From an uncultured Alistipes sp. (lineage in GTDB: Bacteria; Bacteroidota; Bacteroidia; Bacteroidales; Rikenellaceae): DNA of 64,000 nt. The notes beneath the pieces are model-generated. The model saw nothing but the letters and a program-made list of their open reading frames with translations, was not told the origin of the DNA and ran no database searches. Both the position numbers and the translations under genes were made by a program. The stretch lies in NCBI RefSeq assembly GCF_963931675.1, contig NZ_OZ007039.1:1-64000 (forward strand). The letters run 5' to 3'. Each line of letters begins with the position of its first letter. Positions within the stretch are counted from its first letter, which is position 1. This document shows positions 15,701 through 24,382 of the stretch, one piece after another.

Positions 15701-17763
15701 TGTGTGAGACATGAGAAATCCAGAGAATGTGTTAAACAGTCTGTCTAAACACAGCAAGGACTCAAGCTACAAGTTTGAGCGGCTGTACAGAGTGCTGTTT
15801 AATGAAGAAATGTTCTATGCTGCTTACCAGCGTATTTACAGCAAGGCGGGCAACATGACGGCAGGAGCCGATGGGCAAACCATCGACGGAATGAGCATCG
15901 ACCGCATTAAGCAACTGGTTGATAGCCTTAAAAATGAGACTTATCAGCCAGCTCCGTCCAAAAGGGCGTACATCCCGAAGAAAAACGGGAAAAAACGCCC
16001 GCTTGGCATCCCCTCATTCAACGACAAATTGGTGCAGGAAGTGGTTAGAATGATATTGGAAGCTATCTACGAGGGCAGTTTTGAGCATACCTCGCACGGG
16101 TTTCGGCCCGGGCGTAGTTGCCATACCGCACTTATCAGCATACAGAAGTCATTCTCGGCCGTGAAATGGTTCATTGAGGGCGACATCAAAGGGTTCTACG
16201 ACAACATCGACCATGATGTGTTGATAAGCATCCTGCGGGAACGCATCGCCGACGAGAGATTTCTACGGCTTATCCGCAAAATCCTGAACGCCGGTTACGT
16301 CGAAGATTGGGTATTTCACAGAACGTACAGCGGCACGCCGCAGGGCGGTATTGTCAGTCCAATACTGGCGAATATCTACCTCGACAAACTCGACAAGTAC
16401 ATCCGTGAGTATATCAACCGGTTCAACAAGGGGGAGATACGGAAAGGCAACGCTCAGTACAAGCTCTACGAGCAGCGGAGATACCGGCTGGCTAAGAAGC
16501 TGAAAAATGAGAAAGATGAAAAGGTAAGAGAACAGATGACCGCTGAAATCAAGCGGCTACGGGAAGAAAGGAACAAGTTTCCCGCGCGTAATGAAATGGA
16601 CAGCAGTATCAGACGCATAAAATACGTTCGGTACGCAGATGACTTTCTGATTGGAATAATCGGTAGTCTGGAAGACTGCAAAACGGTAAAAGAGGACATT
16701 AAAAACTATTTAAAAGAGGCTCTTAAACTGGAACTGTCAGATGAAAAGACACTGATAACCAGCGCACAGAAACCCGCCAAGTTCCTCGGATTCGACATTT
16801 TTATCCGTAGGAGCAATGATTTACGCAAGGATAAAAACGGCAGAACGGTCAGGGCGTTCGGACACGTCCCGGTCTTGTATCTGAATTTTGAAACAATGCG
16901 AAAGAAACTCTTTGACTACAAGGCCGCAAGAATAGCGGTCGTGAACGGCAAAGAGGTATGGAAATCCATCGTCAGAACGTACATGATCGATTTGGACGAC
17001 CTGGAAATAGTCAGTCAGTTCAACGCCGAAATCCGGGGATTCTACAACTACTACTCGATAGCCAATAACAGCCCGGCCATCAACTCTTTCTATCACATCA
17101 TGTCATACAGTATGTACAAGACTTTCGCAAGAAAGTACAAGTCGTCTGTTAAGAAAATCCTGACCAAGTATAAAAAGGGAGGGACGTTCAAAGTGGCATA
17201 TGAGAACAAGAAGGGTAAAATGCTCTACCAATCATTCTATCACGAAGGCTTCAAACGCAAAAAAAATGCAGGGGCTACCTCATGCGACACTATCCCGCGG
17301 ACAGTTACAATAACTGGTGGTCGTAATAGCCTGATGGAAAGGCTGAAACTCCAAGTCTGCGAATTATGCGGTGCTACGGATAAACTCGAAATGCACCACG
17401 TCCGCAAACTTAAAGACCTGACAGGTAAGTCCGATTGGGAGAAGAGAATGATCGCCCGGCGCCGGAAGACGCTGGCGGTCTGCTCAAAGTGTCATGCAAA
17501 GATAGACCCTGACCGACGGATCAGACTGAATTAGTTAGTGGAGAGCCGGATACAGGGAGACTTGTAAGTCCGGTTCGGGGGCGAGTGCCCGGAAACCTAT
17601 CATAGAAATATGACAAGGCGCTGGGTACTTAGCCTACTGCTACACCACCGAGGAGCGGGAGAAGATGGAGGTGATGGCCCGGGCCGAGAAGCTCGGCGGT
17701 GACATCCAGGCAGCCATCCGCGCGCTGGCCCGCGAGCGGGAAAACCAAAAATCCCAGCCATGA
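12764..17763 (+). CDS. traG: TraG conjugation ATPase (VirB4-like), split by a group II intron
   Basis: Exon 1 is 12764-15151 and exon 2 is 17629-17763; splicing gives about 840 residues. The start MRGTLKTSTLESKFPLLAVE matches the family; in-frame ATGs lie a few codons earlier. Walker A is GPSGSGKSFF (about residue 450) and Walker B is MILIEECWKAL, as in VirB4-type motors of the mating channel. Without splicing, translation stops 4 codons into the intron (LVRP) and loses only the last 44 residues (AYCYTTEE … RALARERENQKSQP). The stop overlaps the next start (ATGA). Confidence 0.9.
15152..17628 (+). mobile_element. Group II intron inserted in traG
   Basis: The 5' end is GTGCG at 15152, the standard boundary. 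Near the 3' end is a textbook domain V, from GAGCCGGATACAGGG at about 17541 to GTCCGGTTC with a GAGA-containing bulge. A domain VI stem (GTGCCC … GGGTAC) follows, with the intron ending in AC at about 17628. About 560 nt of structured RNA precede the reverse-transcriptase gene. Exon joining gives EEYL-LAYCYTTEE in frame. The 3' boundary could be off by up to 3 nt, which would change one Leu but not the frame. Confidence 0.88.
15711..17534 (+). CDS. Group II intron reverse transcriptase/maturase with HNH endonuclease
   Basis: Encodes 607 residues. RT motifs appear in order: KKRPLGIPSFNDK, HGFRPGRSCHTAL, GDIKGFYDNIDHD, GTPQGGIVSPILANIYLD and the active site YVRYADDFLIG (about residue 305), then a maturase (X) domain. 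A charged insertion of about 60 residues lies between RT blocks (KLKNEKDEKVREQ). The C-terminus has the HNH endonuclease: CELCGATDKLEMHHVRKL, then CSKCHAKID. Such proteins splice their own intron and copy it into DNA by retrohoming. All visible catalytic residues are intact, so it is probably active. Confidence 0.95.
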   Translation: MRNPENVLNSLSKHSKDSSYKFERLYRVLFNEEMFYAAYQRIYSKAGNMTAGADGQTIDGMSIDRIKQLVDSLKNETYQPAPSKRAYIPKKNGKKRPLGIPSFNDKLVQEVVRMILEAIYEGSFEHTSHGFRPGRSCHTALISIQKSFSAVKWFIEGDIKGFYDNIDHDVLISILRERIADERFLRLIRKILNAGYVEDWVFHRTYSGTPQGGIVSPILANIYLDKLDKYIREYINRFNKGEIRKGNAQYKLYEQRRYRLAKKLKNEKDEKVREQMTAEIKRLREERNKFPARNEMDSSIRRIKYVRYADDFLIGIIGSLEDCKTVKEDIKNYLKEALKLELSDEKTLITSAQKPAKFLGFDIFIRRSNDLRKDKNGRTVRAFGHVPVLYLNFETMRKKLFDYKAARIAVVNGKEVWKSIVRTYMIDLDDLEIVSQFNAEIRGFYNYYSIANNSPAINSFYHIMSYSMYKTFARKYKSSVKKILTKYKKGGTFKVAYENKKGKMLYQSFYHEGFKRKKNAGATSCDTIPRTVTITGGRNSLMERLKLQVCELCGATDKLEMHHVRKLKDLTGKSDWEKRMIARRRKTLAVCSKCHAKIDPDRRIRLN

Positions 17764-18140
17764 AACAGATCCTTTGGAACTGCGTCGGGCTGCTGCTGGC
17801 GTTGCTGTTCCTGCTCGGCGGATTCCGGCTCTTCTACGATTTCGAATACCACAAGATCCGCCCGCTGTGCGGCGAGTGGCGTTCGACACGGAATGACACC
17901 CGGCTCGAAATCGACCATCGGGACGATGGATTCTGGATCCGCATCCATCGCCACGATTCGCGGACGGGTCGTGAATCCTTTGAAATGCACCCGCTGAAGT
18001 ATGCCTCGTGTATCCATTACGAGACTTACGGCCGTGCGCGTGTCGACCTCTTCCACACCCCCGGCTCCAACCTGCTGCTGGTCATTCCGGGAGGTATTTT
18101 CAAACGCGATTTATCCAACCTTCAAAACAACTTACCATGA
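17760..18140 (+). CDS. DUF3876 conjugative element protein (first copy)
   Basis: Encodes 126 residues with an N-terminal membrane helix (about 5-25, WNCVGLLLALLFLLGGFRLF). The DUF3876 core follows: PLCGEWRSTRNDTRLEI, with the Cys-Gly-x-Trp signature. It overlaps traG exon 2 by ATGA and the next DUF3876 gene by ATGA, so the three are translationally coupled. The function is unknown; the gene is usual between traG and traI in this family of elements, where CTnDOT has traH. Confidence 0.75.
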   Translation: MKQILWNCVGLLLALLFLLGGFRLFYDFEYHKIRPLCGEWRSTRNDTRLEIDHRDDGFWIRIHRHDSRTGRESFEMHPLKYASCIHYETYGRARVDLFHTPGSNLLLVIPGGIFKRDLSNLQNNLP

Positions 18141-18589
18141 GTAGTACCCCAAACATCACCCCCGCGGAGGCGCTCACGGCGCTGCGGGCCGAAATCCGAC
18201 AGCGCACCCGGCTTGTGCGGCTCATCACCTCATTGCAGGAGGAGATCGCCTGTGACCGCATCTGCGGATCGTGGCTCTCGACGGAGAACAACCTCTCGGC
18301 CTCGATCCGCCGCATCTGCACCCGAACCTACCGGATGCTGATCTTCGACAACACGCTCTGCTACCGGCGGCTGGTGCAGGATACCGTCATCACGACCGAG
18401 CGGCGCTCGCTGCTCTTCGACAGTCGCGACGACCCCCGCGACATGAACCCCATCGAGCTCGACCCCGAGAGCGACACGCTGCTGCTGGGCTGCTACGGAC
18501 GCTTTGTCGCGGAGGAGCGGGCCTGCCGGCGTGCGGAGCAGGAGAGCATTTCCGAGGAGTGTTTCACAGATCATGAACCCGAGGCATGA
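18137..18589 (+). CDS. DUF3876 conjugative element protein (second copy)
   Basis: Encodes 150 residues from the ATG that overlaps the preceding stop; the frame is open earlier in antiphase to the previous gene. The core CGSWLSTENNLSASI is the DUF3876 signature, here without a membrane helix. The protein has a helical N-terminus (EALTALRAEIRQRTRLVRLI) and a charged C-terminal tail (EERACRRAEQ). It is a diverged duplicate of the gene before it: one copy is anchored and one soluble, which suggests a membrane and a cytoplasmic partner. The function is unknown. Confidence 0.72.
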   Translation: MSSTPNITPAEALTALRAEIRQRTRLVRLITSLQEEIACDRICGSWLSTENNLSASIRRICTRTYRMLIFDNTLCYRRLVQDTVITTERRSLLFDSRDDPRDMNPIELDPESDTLLLGCYGRFVAEERACRRAEQESISEECFTDHEPEA

Positions 18590-18648
18590 AGTGGCGCGAA
18601 GTATTCGAGGGGCTCTTTCGCCCTGCAGCCGGGAGTACCCCGCAGTGA
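18586..18648 (+). CDS. Possible 20-residue leader or remnant ORF
   Basis: It overlaps the previous stop by ATGA and encodes MKWREVFEGLFRPAAGSTPQ. A second 13-codon ORF overlaps its stop (ATG at 18648, stop at 18689). The coupling suggests either translated spacer peptides or the remains of a short gene before traI. Nothing in the peptide is recognisable. Confidence 0.25.
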   Translation: MKWREVFEGLFRPAAGSTPQ

Positions 18649-18714
18649 TGCAGCCCTCCGAAGCTATGCCCCGCAAATTGAGACATTGAACCACCCTCAA
18701 AAAACGACCGAACC

Positions 18715-21700
18715 ATGAAACCACGCATCATTCTGCTCTGCCTCGGGCTGCTCCTGACAGCCCGGGCTGCGCAGGCACAATGGGTCGTCACGGACCCTAC
18801 GAACCTCGCACAGGGAATCATCAACTCCACCAAACAGATCGTCGAAGCGGCCCGCAACGGATCGACCCTTCTGCAAAGTTTTCAAGAGACCGTAAAGATC
18901 TACGAGCAAGGGGTGTGACACGAAAAGTTACATAAATGACTGTTTAACAGAGGATAGTCCATCGTGTATGGAAGCCGGAGTTTAAACCTGCTGTTCCGTC
19001 AGCAGTAGCCTACGGGCGCGTGCATTACAAGCAATTGTTTTGTACGAAGCCGCCCGGACAAAGTAGCCCGCCGCAAGGAAAGCGGAAGCCGTGAGGCAGA
19101 CGCAATTATCGCCAGCATCAGGCGGTTAGGGAGCGAGGCTGAGTGATATGGCTAACGTAAGTGAACTGTCATTGACGCATCGTAAGGTATGAAACAAGCT
19201 AAAGATGCTATAAGGCTTGAACCAAAAGGTAAGCAGCCGGATAACCTCGAACCTTGTGGGGTTACACGGACACAAGCGCTGCCGGTGTATAGACAGAGCC
19301 TAAGTCATTCGATGTCATTTATGTAAAACGTGGTAAGCCCGTATCTCTCCTGTTTAAGGACAGGTAAGTGAGCCGCAAGGCAAACCGAATGGGGTGCGGG
19401 TATAGGATTGCGGAAAAAGCGAATGCCCTTCTGTAATGGAATGGATAGGAGTTTCAATGTTACTCCACGGGAAACCGGGCAGACTTCCGCATTAGGTAAC
19501 TCTTTACAAGGAACTTGTTGAACTTTTTAAAGGAGGAAAGCAAATGAACGAGATGAAAAGATCGTGTGCACCTACTGACCGACAGCCGCACTGGGAGAAT
19601 ATCGACTGGGACAAATGCGACCGGGAGGTTAGAAAGCTGCAAGCACGTATTGTAAAGGCTCAAAAGGAAGGTCGCTACGGCAAGGTCAAATCCTTGCAGT
19701 GGCTGCTGACCCACTCGTTCACGGCCAAAGCTCTGGCTGTGAAACGGGTGACTTCCAACAAAGGGAAGAATACATCGGGAGTGGACAAGGTATTATGGTC
19801 TACTCCTGCTGCCAAGGCGAATGCCATTCGTGTGTTGAGAAGGCGGGATTACAGGCCTATGCCTTTGAAACGGGTAAACATTCGCAAGAGCAACGGGAAA
19901 TTACGCCCGTTGGGAATACCCACGATGAAAGACAGAGCCATGCAGGCATTGTATCTCATGGCATTAGACCCCGTAGCAGAAACTACTGCGGACAACCATT
20001 CCTACGGATTCCGCAAAGAGAGGTGCACGGGTGATGCCATCCATCAATGCTACATCAATCTGTCCAAAGAATCATCGCCGCAGTGGGTTCTGGAGGGCGA
20101 CATTAAAGGATGCTTCGACCACATCAGCCATGAATGGCTGCTCAACAATATCCCGATGGATAAAGTGATGCTCCGGAAATGGCTTAAAAGCGGTTTTGTA
20201 TTCAACAAACAGCTCTTTCCCACCGAAGAGGGTACTCCCCAGGGAGGTATCATATCGCCGACTCTTGCGAACATGACGCTTGACGGCCTGCAAGCAATGC
20301 TCGAAACCAGATTTCAGAGAATTGATTTGTATGGGCCCCGAAGAACGTATTATCCGAAAGTGCATCTTATCCGCTACGCAGATGACTTCATCGTCACCGC
20401 TCAACGTAGGGATATGTTGGAACAGGAGGTCATGCCGATGATCAAAGAGTTTCTTCAAGCCCGGGGGCTTACCCTGTCAGAAGAGAAGACGAAGATAACT
20501 CACATTGAAGATGGCTTTGACTTTTTGGGCTTCAATATTCGGAAGTACAAGGGCAAGCTCCTCATTATGCCGTCTAAAGAGAGCCAAAAGAGATTCCAGC
20601 AGAAAGTAAATGAGATCGTCAATTCTCACAAAGCAATCCCGCAGGAATCACTCATCAGGCTTCTTAATCCGGTCATAACCGGGTGGGCGAACTATTACCA
20701 ACACGTCGTGTCAGGCAGGATTTTCCAGAAGATGGACTTCCACGTCTACCAGAAACTTTTGCAATGGTCGCTCCGGCGACATCCGGCGAAAGGGAAATGG
20801 TGGGTAGTCGAAAAGTATTTCCACAGACACCGGGGCAGGACATGGGTTTTTGCCGCACCTTTCGACAAGGAGGGCAGAATGGAACTGTTCCCGATCAAGT
20901 GGCTGACGGATACTAAAATTACCCGTTATGCAAAGCTGAAATGCGATGCCAATCCCTATGATCCGGAATGGCGGGAGTATTTCGAGAGGCGGGAAACCCG
21001 CTTGATGCTCCAGTCTGCGAGAGGCAGAAACACGATTGTCCGAATCTGGAAACGCCAACAGCGCAGATGTCCCTGCTGCGGGGAACCCATAACCCGGAAT
21101 ACCCCTTGGAGGGTTGCCGAGAAAACGGTAAACGGACATGCCGAGCGAACGCTTGTGCATAACCACTGCGGCAGGTTTAATGTCAAACCCTTTAACAAAG
21201 AAGAATATGAGCCGGTTTCATAACAGAAACTTTGAGTTGCTTGAGCCGTATGATGCGAAAGTATCATGTACGGTTCTTAGAGGGGAAAGCATCCGCAAGG
21301 ATGCCGACCTACTCGACAAGAAATATTACGACGCACTGAAGGCGGTCAACAACCTCGTCCGCTCGGCCCGCAAGGTCCAGCAGTGCATGTTGCTCGTCGG
21401 GGAGATCTCCGACATCTACGTCAACGGCTATCAGCGCATGGTGGTCGATGACAATTTTTCGGCCGCGGAACTGGCCGCCATCGCCACGGGATATGCCCGG
21501 ATCATCGAGGAGTCGGCCGGGGAACTCAAGGAGCTGCAGGATATTGTCAACCCCACGGACATGTCGCTGACGGACAAGGACCGTATCGACGTGGTGGAAC
21601 GGGTCTACGGCGTGCTGCGCCACCATCGGGATCTGGCCCGCTACTACACGCGCAAGAACATCTCCATCTCGCTGCTGCGCGGCACCCGGCGCAACGACCT

Positions 21701-21749
21701 CGACCGCGTGATGGCTCTTTACGGAACCGACGAACAACGATACTGGTAG
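18715..21749 (+). CDS. traI: TraI (DUF4141) conjugal transfer protein, split by a group II intron
   Basis: Exon 1 is 18715-18912 and exon 2 is 21318-21749, giving about 209 residues. The N-terminus is a signal peptide (MKPRIILLCLGLLLTARAAQAQ), followed by the family opening WVVTDPTNLAQGIINSTKQI. The exon junction reads ETVKIYEQG-KKYYDALKAV, exactly the expected DUF4141 sequence, so splicing restores the gene without change. Unspliced translation ends at residue 67 (…EQGV), leaving only the signal peptide and one helix. TraI is a periplasmic, helical, VirB5-like component of the transfer channel; that role is inferred. traJ starts 2 nt later. Confidence 0.92.
18913..21317 (+). mobile_element. 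Group II intron inserted in traI
   Basis: It begins GTGTG at 18913. Domain V is at about 21240-21275 (GAGCCGTATGATGCGAAAG … ATGTACGGTTC), and domain VI follows (GCATCCGCAAGGATGC hairpin), with the intron ending CGAC at 21317. About 630 nt of structured RNA precede the RT gene. CCTTGT at 19252-19257 is complementary to the GCAAGG next to the 5' splice site and may be EBS1. The intron differs from the traG intron in both RNA and protein, so this is an independent insertion. Confidence 0.9.
19544..21223 (+). CDS. ltrA: Group II intron reverse transcriptase/maturase (chloroplast-like type)
   Basis: Encodes 559 residues behind a good ribosome-binding site (AAAGGAGGAAAGC). An N-terminal extension (KVKSLQWLLTHSFTAKALAV … KRVTSNKGKNTSGVDKVLW) is followed by RT motifs LRPLGIPTMKDRAMQALYLM, HSYGFRKERCTGDAI, LEGDIKGCFDHISH, GTPQGGIISPTLANMTLDGL and RYADDFIVT (about residue 285). 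The maturase domain contains GWANYYQHVVS. The C-terminus has an HNH-like zinc-binding end (CPCCGEPITRN … LVHNHCGRFN). The order and N-terminal extension fit the chloroplast-like maturase class. It appears intact. Confidence 0.95.
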   Translation: MNEMKRSCAPTDRQPHWENIDWDKCDREVRKLQARIVKAQKEGRYGKVKSLQWLLTHSFTAKALAVKRVTSNKGKNTSGVDKVLWSTPAAKANAIRVLRRRDYRPMPLKRVNIRKSNGKLRPLGIPTMKDRAMQALYLMALDPVAETTADNHSYGFRKERCTGDAIHQCYINLSKESSPQWVLEGDIKGCFDHISHEWLLNNIPMDKVMLRKWLKSGFVFNKQLFPTEEGTPQGGIISPTLANMTLDGLQAMLETRFQRIDLYGPRRTYYPKVHLIRYADDFIVTAQRRDMLEQEVMPMIKEFLQARGLTLSEEKTKITHIEDGFDFLGFNIRKYKGKLLIMPSKESQKRFQQKVNEIVNSHKAIPQESLIRLLNPVITGWANYYQHVVSGRIFQKMDFHVYQKLLQWSLRRHPAKGKWWVVEKYFHRHRGRTWVFAAPFDKEGRMELFPIKWLTDTKITRYAKLKCDANPYDPEWREYFERRETRLMLQSARGRNTIVRIWKRQQRRCPCCGEPITRNTPWRVAEKTVNGHAERTLVHNHCGRFNVKPFNKEEYEPVS

Positions 21750-21751
21750 CG

Positions 21752-22807
21752 ATGGTACAGGCACTCTCCATTTCGGAGAACATCCACACGATTCTCCGCG
21801 TTCTCTACGACGACATGATGGTTCTCTGCTATCCGATGGCCAAAGTTGCCACGGCCATAGCCGGAATCGGGGCCCTGGTCTACATCGCCTGCCGCATCTG
21901 GCAGGCGATGGCCCGGGCCGAACCCATCGACCTCTTCCCGCTGCTGCGCCCTATGGCGATCGGCATCTGCATCATGTTCTTTCCGACCCTTGTGCTCGGG
22001 TCGCTCAACGGAATCCTCTCTCCTCTGGTGCAGGCCACCCACTCGCTGATGGTAGGCCAAACCTTTGACATGCAGGAGTGGCGGCAGGAGTGTGCACGCC
22101 TCGAACAGGAGAGCCGCGAGCGGCTTCCGGCAGAGAGCTACTACACCGAGGATGAAGAGAAGGAGCGCGAGTTGCAGGCCCTGGGCATCGACGAGCAGTC
22201 GCAGCAGTCCCTCGACCGGATGCAGAGCGAGCGGAAGTCGTGGAGCTTCAAGGGGATGATCCTGAAGGCCCTTACCACGATCATGGAGCTCTTCTTCGCC
22301 GCCGCGGGCGTGATTCTCGACGTGCTGCGGACCTTCTACCTGATCGTCCTCTCGCTGCTCGGGCCCATCGCCTTCGCCATCTCGATCTTCGACGGATTTC
22401 AGAATACCCTGGTGCAGTGGTTCTCCAAGTACATCTCCATCTACCTGTGGCTTCCCATCTCGGACCTCTTCTCGGCCATCATCGCCCGGCTGCAAACCCT
22501 CTCGCTGCAGCACGACGCCGAAATGATGGCGCAGGACTACAACTGGTATTTCGACATGTCGAACAGCATCAATCTGATCTTCATCCTCGTGGCCATCTGC
22601 GGCTATCTCTGCATACCCTCGATCGCCTCGTGGGTCGTGCAGGCCAACGGCTTCTCCTCCTACAACAAGACCACCTCGCGCGCTACGTCGCTCGTGAGCG
22701 GCGGTGCCGGATGGATCACCGGGAAGGTTTGGGCCGGGACCAAAAGTACGGTAGGTGGCGTCGGAAAGGGGCTGGCAACCGCAGCTCGCCTGATTATCAA
22801 AAAATAG
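21752..22807 (+). CDS. traJ: TraJ conjugal transfer membrane protein
   Basis: Encodes 351 residues with several membrane helices. One pair is near residues 25-50 and 65-95 (PLLRPMAIGICIMFFPTLVL), and there are more between 165 and 225 (IMELFFAAAGVILDVLRTFY, LLGPIAFAISIF) and near 275-300. A long soluble insertion lies at about 105-165. This is the VirB6-like topology of TraJ in CTnDOT-type elements, a core channel protein of the inner membrane. It follows traI by 2 nt. An IS110-family element was inserted just downstream, between traJ and traK. Confidence 0.88.
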   Translation: MVQALSISENIHTILRVLYDDMMVLCYPMAKVATAIAGIGALVYIACRIWQAMARAEPIDLFPLLRPMAIGICIMFFPTLVLGSLNGILSPLVQATHSLMVGQTFDMQEWRQECARLEQESRERLPAESYYTEDEEKERELQALGIDEQSQQSLDRMQSERKSWSFKGMILKALTTIMELFFAAAGVILDVLRTFYLIVLSLLGPIAFAISIFDGFQNTLVQWFSKYISIYLWLPISDLFSAIIARLQTLSLQHDAEMMAQDYNWYFDMSNSINLIFILVAICGYLCIPSIASWVVQANGFSSYNKTTSRATSLVSGGAGWITGKVWAGTKSTVGGVGKGLATAARLIIKK

Positions 22808-22922
22808 TTCCTATGTTTACGATCCGAGTAGACCGCACCGATAGCGGATAGAAGAAAAAAGCTATCGAGATTTTGGTTAGATTAAAGCAGCCAAACCTTA
22901 ACTAACTAAAATAGCGATAGCC

Positions 22923-24002
22923 ATGAGAGGACAAAGAAACGAAATTAGTTTCAGAGGACAAAAGATTTATATAGGGATCGATGTCCATTTGAAGAGTTGG
23001 TCGGTTACGGTCTTGTCGGAGACCTCCGTGCTGAAGAAGTTTAGTCAGCATCCGAGTCCGGAAGCATTGCACGGATTTCTGGCGCGGAGTTATCCGGGAG
23101 CCGAATATCATTCGGTATACGAAGCCGGCTTCTGCGGGTTCTGGATACACGAACGGCTGACGGCATTAGGGATTGACAACATCGTGGTCAATCCGGGGGA
23201 TGTTCCGACCAAGAGCAGTGAAAAGCTTCGTAAGAGTGACGCCGTGGATAGCAGCAAGCTGGCGCGGAGTTTACGAGCCAACGAACTGAAAGGCATTTAC
23301 ACGCCGGACAGCGCATCGTTGGAGATGCGTTCCTTGATAAGATTGAAGAACTCGATAACAAAAGACACGACGCGTCAGAAGAACCGGATCAAGTCCCAAT
23401 TGCGGTATCTGGGCATTGGGATTCCACAAGAGTTCCTCGAACCGTTCTCCAACTGGTCAAAACGTTTTATTGCCTGGTTGAAGGAGGTTGAAACCCTCAC
23501 ACCGAGCGGGCGTCAGGCCCTCGACATTCAAATCCGGCATCTGGAGGAGCTACGCCGCCAGAAGTTGGAGATGACACGGGCTTTGCGGACATTGGCCAAG
23601 ACGGACCGGTTTCGCGAACCGCTGCGGTTGATTATGACCGTTCCGGGGTTCGGACAGGCTACGGGAATGGCATTTCTTTCGGAGATATGCGACATTGCCC
23701 GTTTCCGCAATGCCGAACAACTGGCCGCCTATATCGGGATGATCCCGATGTGCCATTCCAGTGGAGAGAAAGATGGGACAGGAGACATTACCGTGCGAAG
23801 AAACGCCGTCATGCGCTGTAACCTGATAGAGGCCGCATGGGTGGCGGTACGTCAAGACCCTGCGATGAACCTGTTTTTTACTGAACAGTGCAAGCGAATG
23901 CCAAAGAGCAAGGCCATCGTAAAGGTCGCTCGCAAACTGGTCAACAGATTATACTTCGTACTCAAGCACCAGACTGATTATGTCAATAGTGTCATGTCAT
24001 AG
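22923..24002 (+). CDS. IS110-family transposase (DEDD/serine recombinase)
   Basis: Encodes 359 residues. The N-terminal RuvC-like domain has IGIDVHLKSWSV (first Asp), SVYEAGFCG (Glu) and KSDAVDSSKLARSL (Asp pair), the DEDD set. A coiled-coil linker follows, then the C-terminal Tnp domain with MTVPGFGQATGMAFLSEI and PMCHSSGEKD, which holds the catalytic Ser. Enzymes of this family are guided by an RNA made from their own element. Upstream DNA contains nested GCTATCG/CGATAGC repeats at 22840-22920, the last just before the ATG. Confidence 0.93.
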   Translation: MRGQRNEISFRGQKIYIGIDVHLKSWSVTVLSETSVLKKFSQHPSPEALHGFLARSYPGAEYHSVYEAGFCGFWIHERLTALGIDNIVVNPGDVPTKSSEKLRKSDAVDSSKLARSLRANELKGIYTPDSASLEMRSLIRLKNSITKDTTRQKNRIKSQLRYLGIGIPQEFLEPFSNWSKRFIAWLKEVETLTPSGRQALDIQIRHLEELRRQKLEMTRALRTLAKTDRFREPLRLIMTVPGFGQATGMAFLSEICDIARFRNAEQLAAYIGMIPMCHSSGEKDGTGDITVRRNAVMRCNLIEAAWVAVRQDPAMNLFFTEQCKRMPKSKAIVKVARKLVNRLYFVLKHQTDYVNSVMS

Positions 24003-24325
24003 AGAAACCCTTCCGGTAAACGGATTTTCCCAGAGAGAATACTACATGATGTTTGCGGCGTTAACGTCCGCTTAAAATAGTTTGCTCCTCTGGCCTTTGT
24101 AAACTAATACAGGAACATGCGGCAGCGTGCTGACCGCTGTGGAAAGTCTGTTTACCGAAGGTTTTTTACGGGTTCTGAAATCTCGGCTTTCGAAAGGGCC
24201 AAAGGTGTTAAGCACGAAGTGTCTCCGCACCGGCTCGATCAGAGGCCGGCGGAGTCACTTGTGCCTTGACCTTTGGCCGGGAAGATCTTCAAGAAACGCA
24301 ATATGTTGTTAATGAAATAAAAACA
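24003..24325 (+). ncRNA. Candidate bridge (seek) RNA of the IS110-family element
   Basis: In the IS1111 subgroup the guide RNA comes from the non-coding part downstream of the transposase, and this segment is that part. It contains an extended hairpin at 24197-24278: GGCCAAAGGT pairs with ACCTTTGGCC, then AAGTG with CACTT, CTCCG with CGGAG, and CCGGC with GCCGG around the loop. Small internal bulges lie between the stems. Compensatory evidence from relatives was not available, so RNA status rests on position and folding. Confidence 0.6.
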
Positions 24326-24382
24326 AATCTAACCAAAAACTTTGATCCAAATTTATTTGGATTGTAACTGGAAAATCGCATC

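Larger units (their letters stand above)
22864..24341. mobile_element. IS110-family element (IS1111-type) between traJ and traK
   Basis: One transposase gene is followed by about 340 bp of non-coding DNA. Subterminal 13-bp inverted repeats, TTTTGGTTAGATT (22871-22883) and its complement (24326-24338), are the mark of the IS1111 subgroup, which lacks true terminal repeats and target duplications. The end coordinates are estimated from the usual offset of these repeats and may be off by several bp. It sits in the traJ-traK spacer without breaking either gene, but it may affect transcription of traK-traN. Confidence 0.8.

Noticed and set aside
18230-18724. A 164-codon - strand frame across the second DUF3876 gene
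   Set aside because: It is antisense to a gene with a clear family signature and ATGA coupling to its neighbours.
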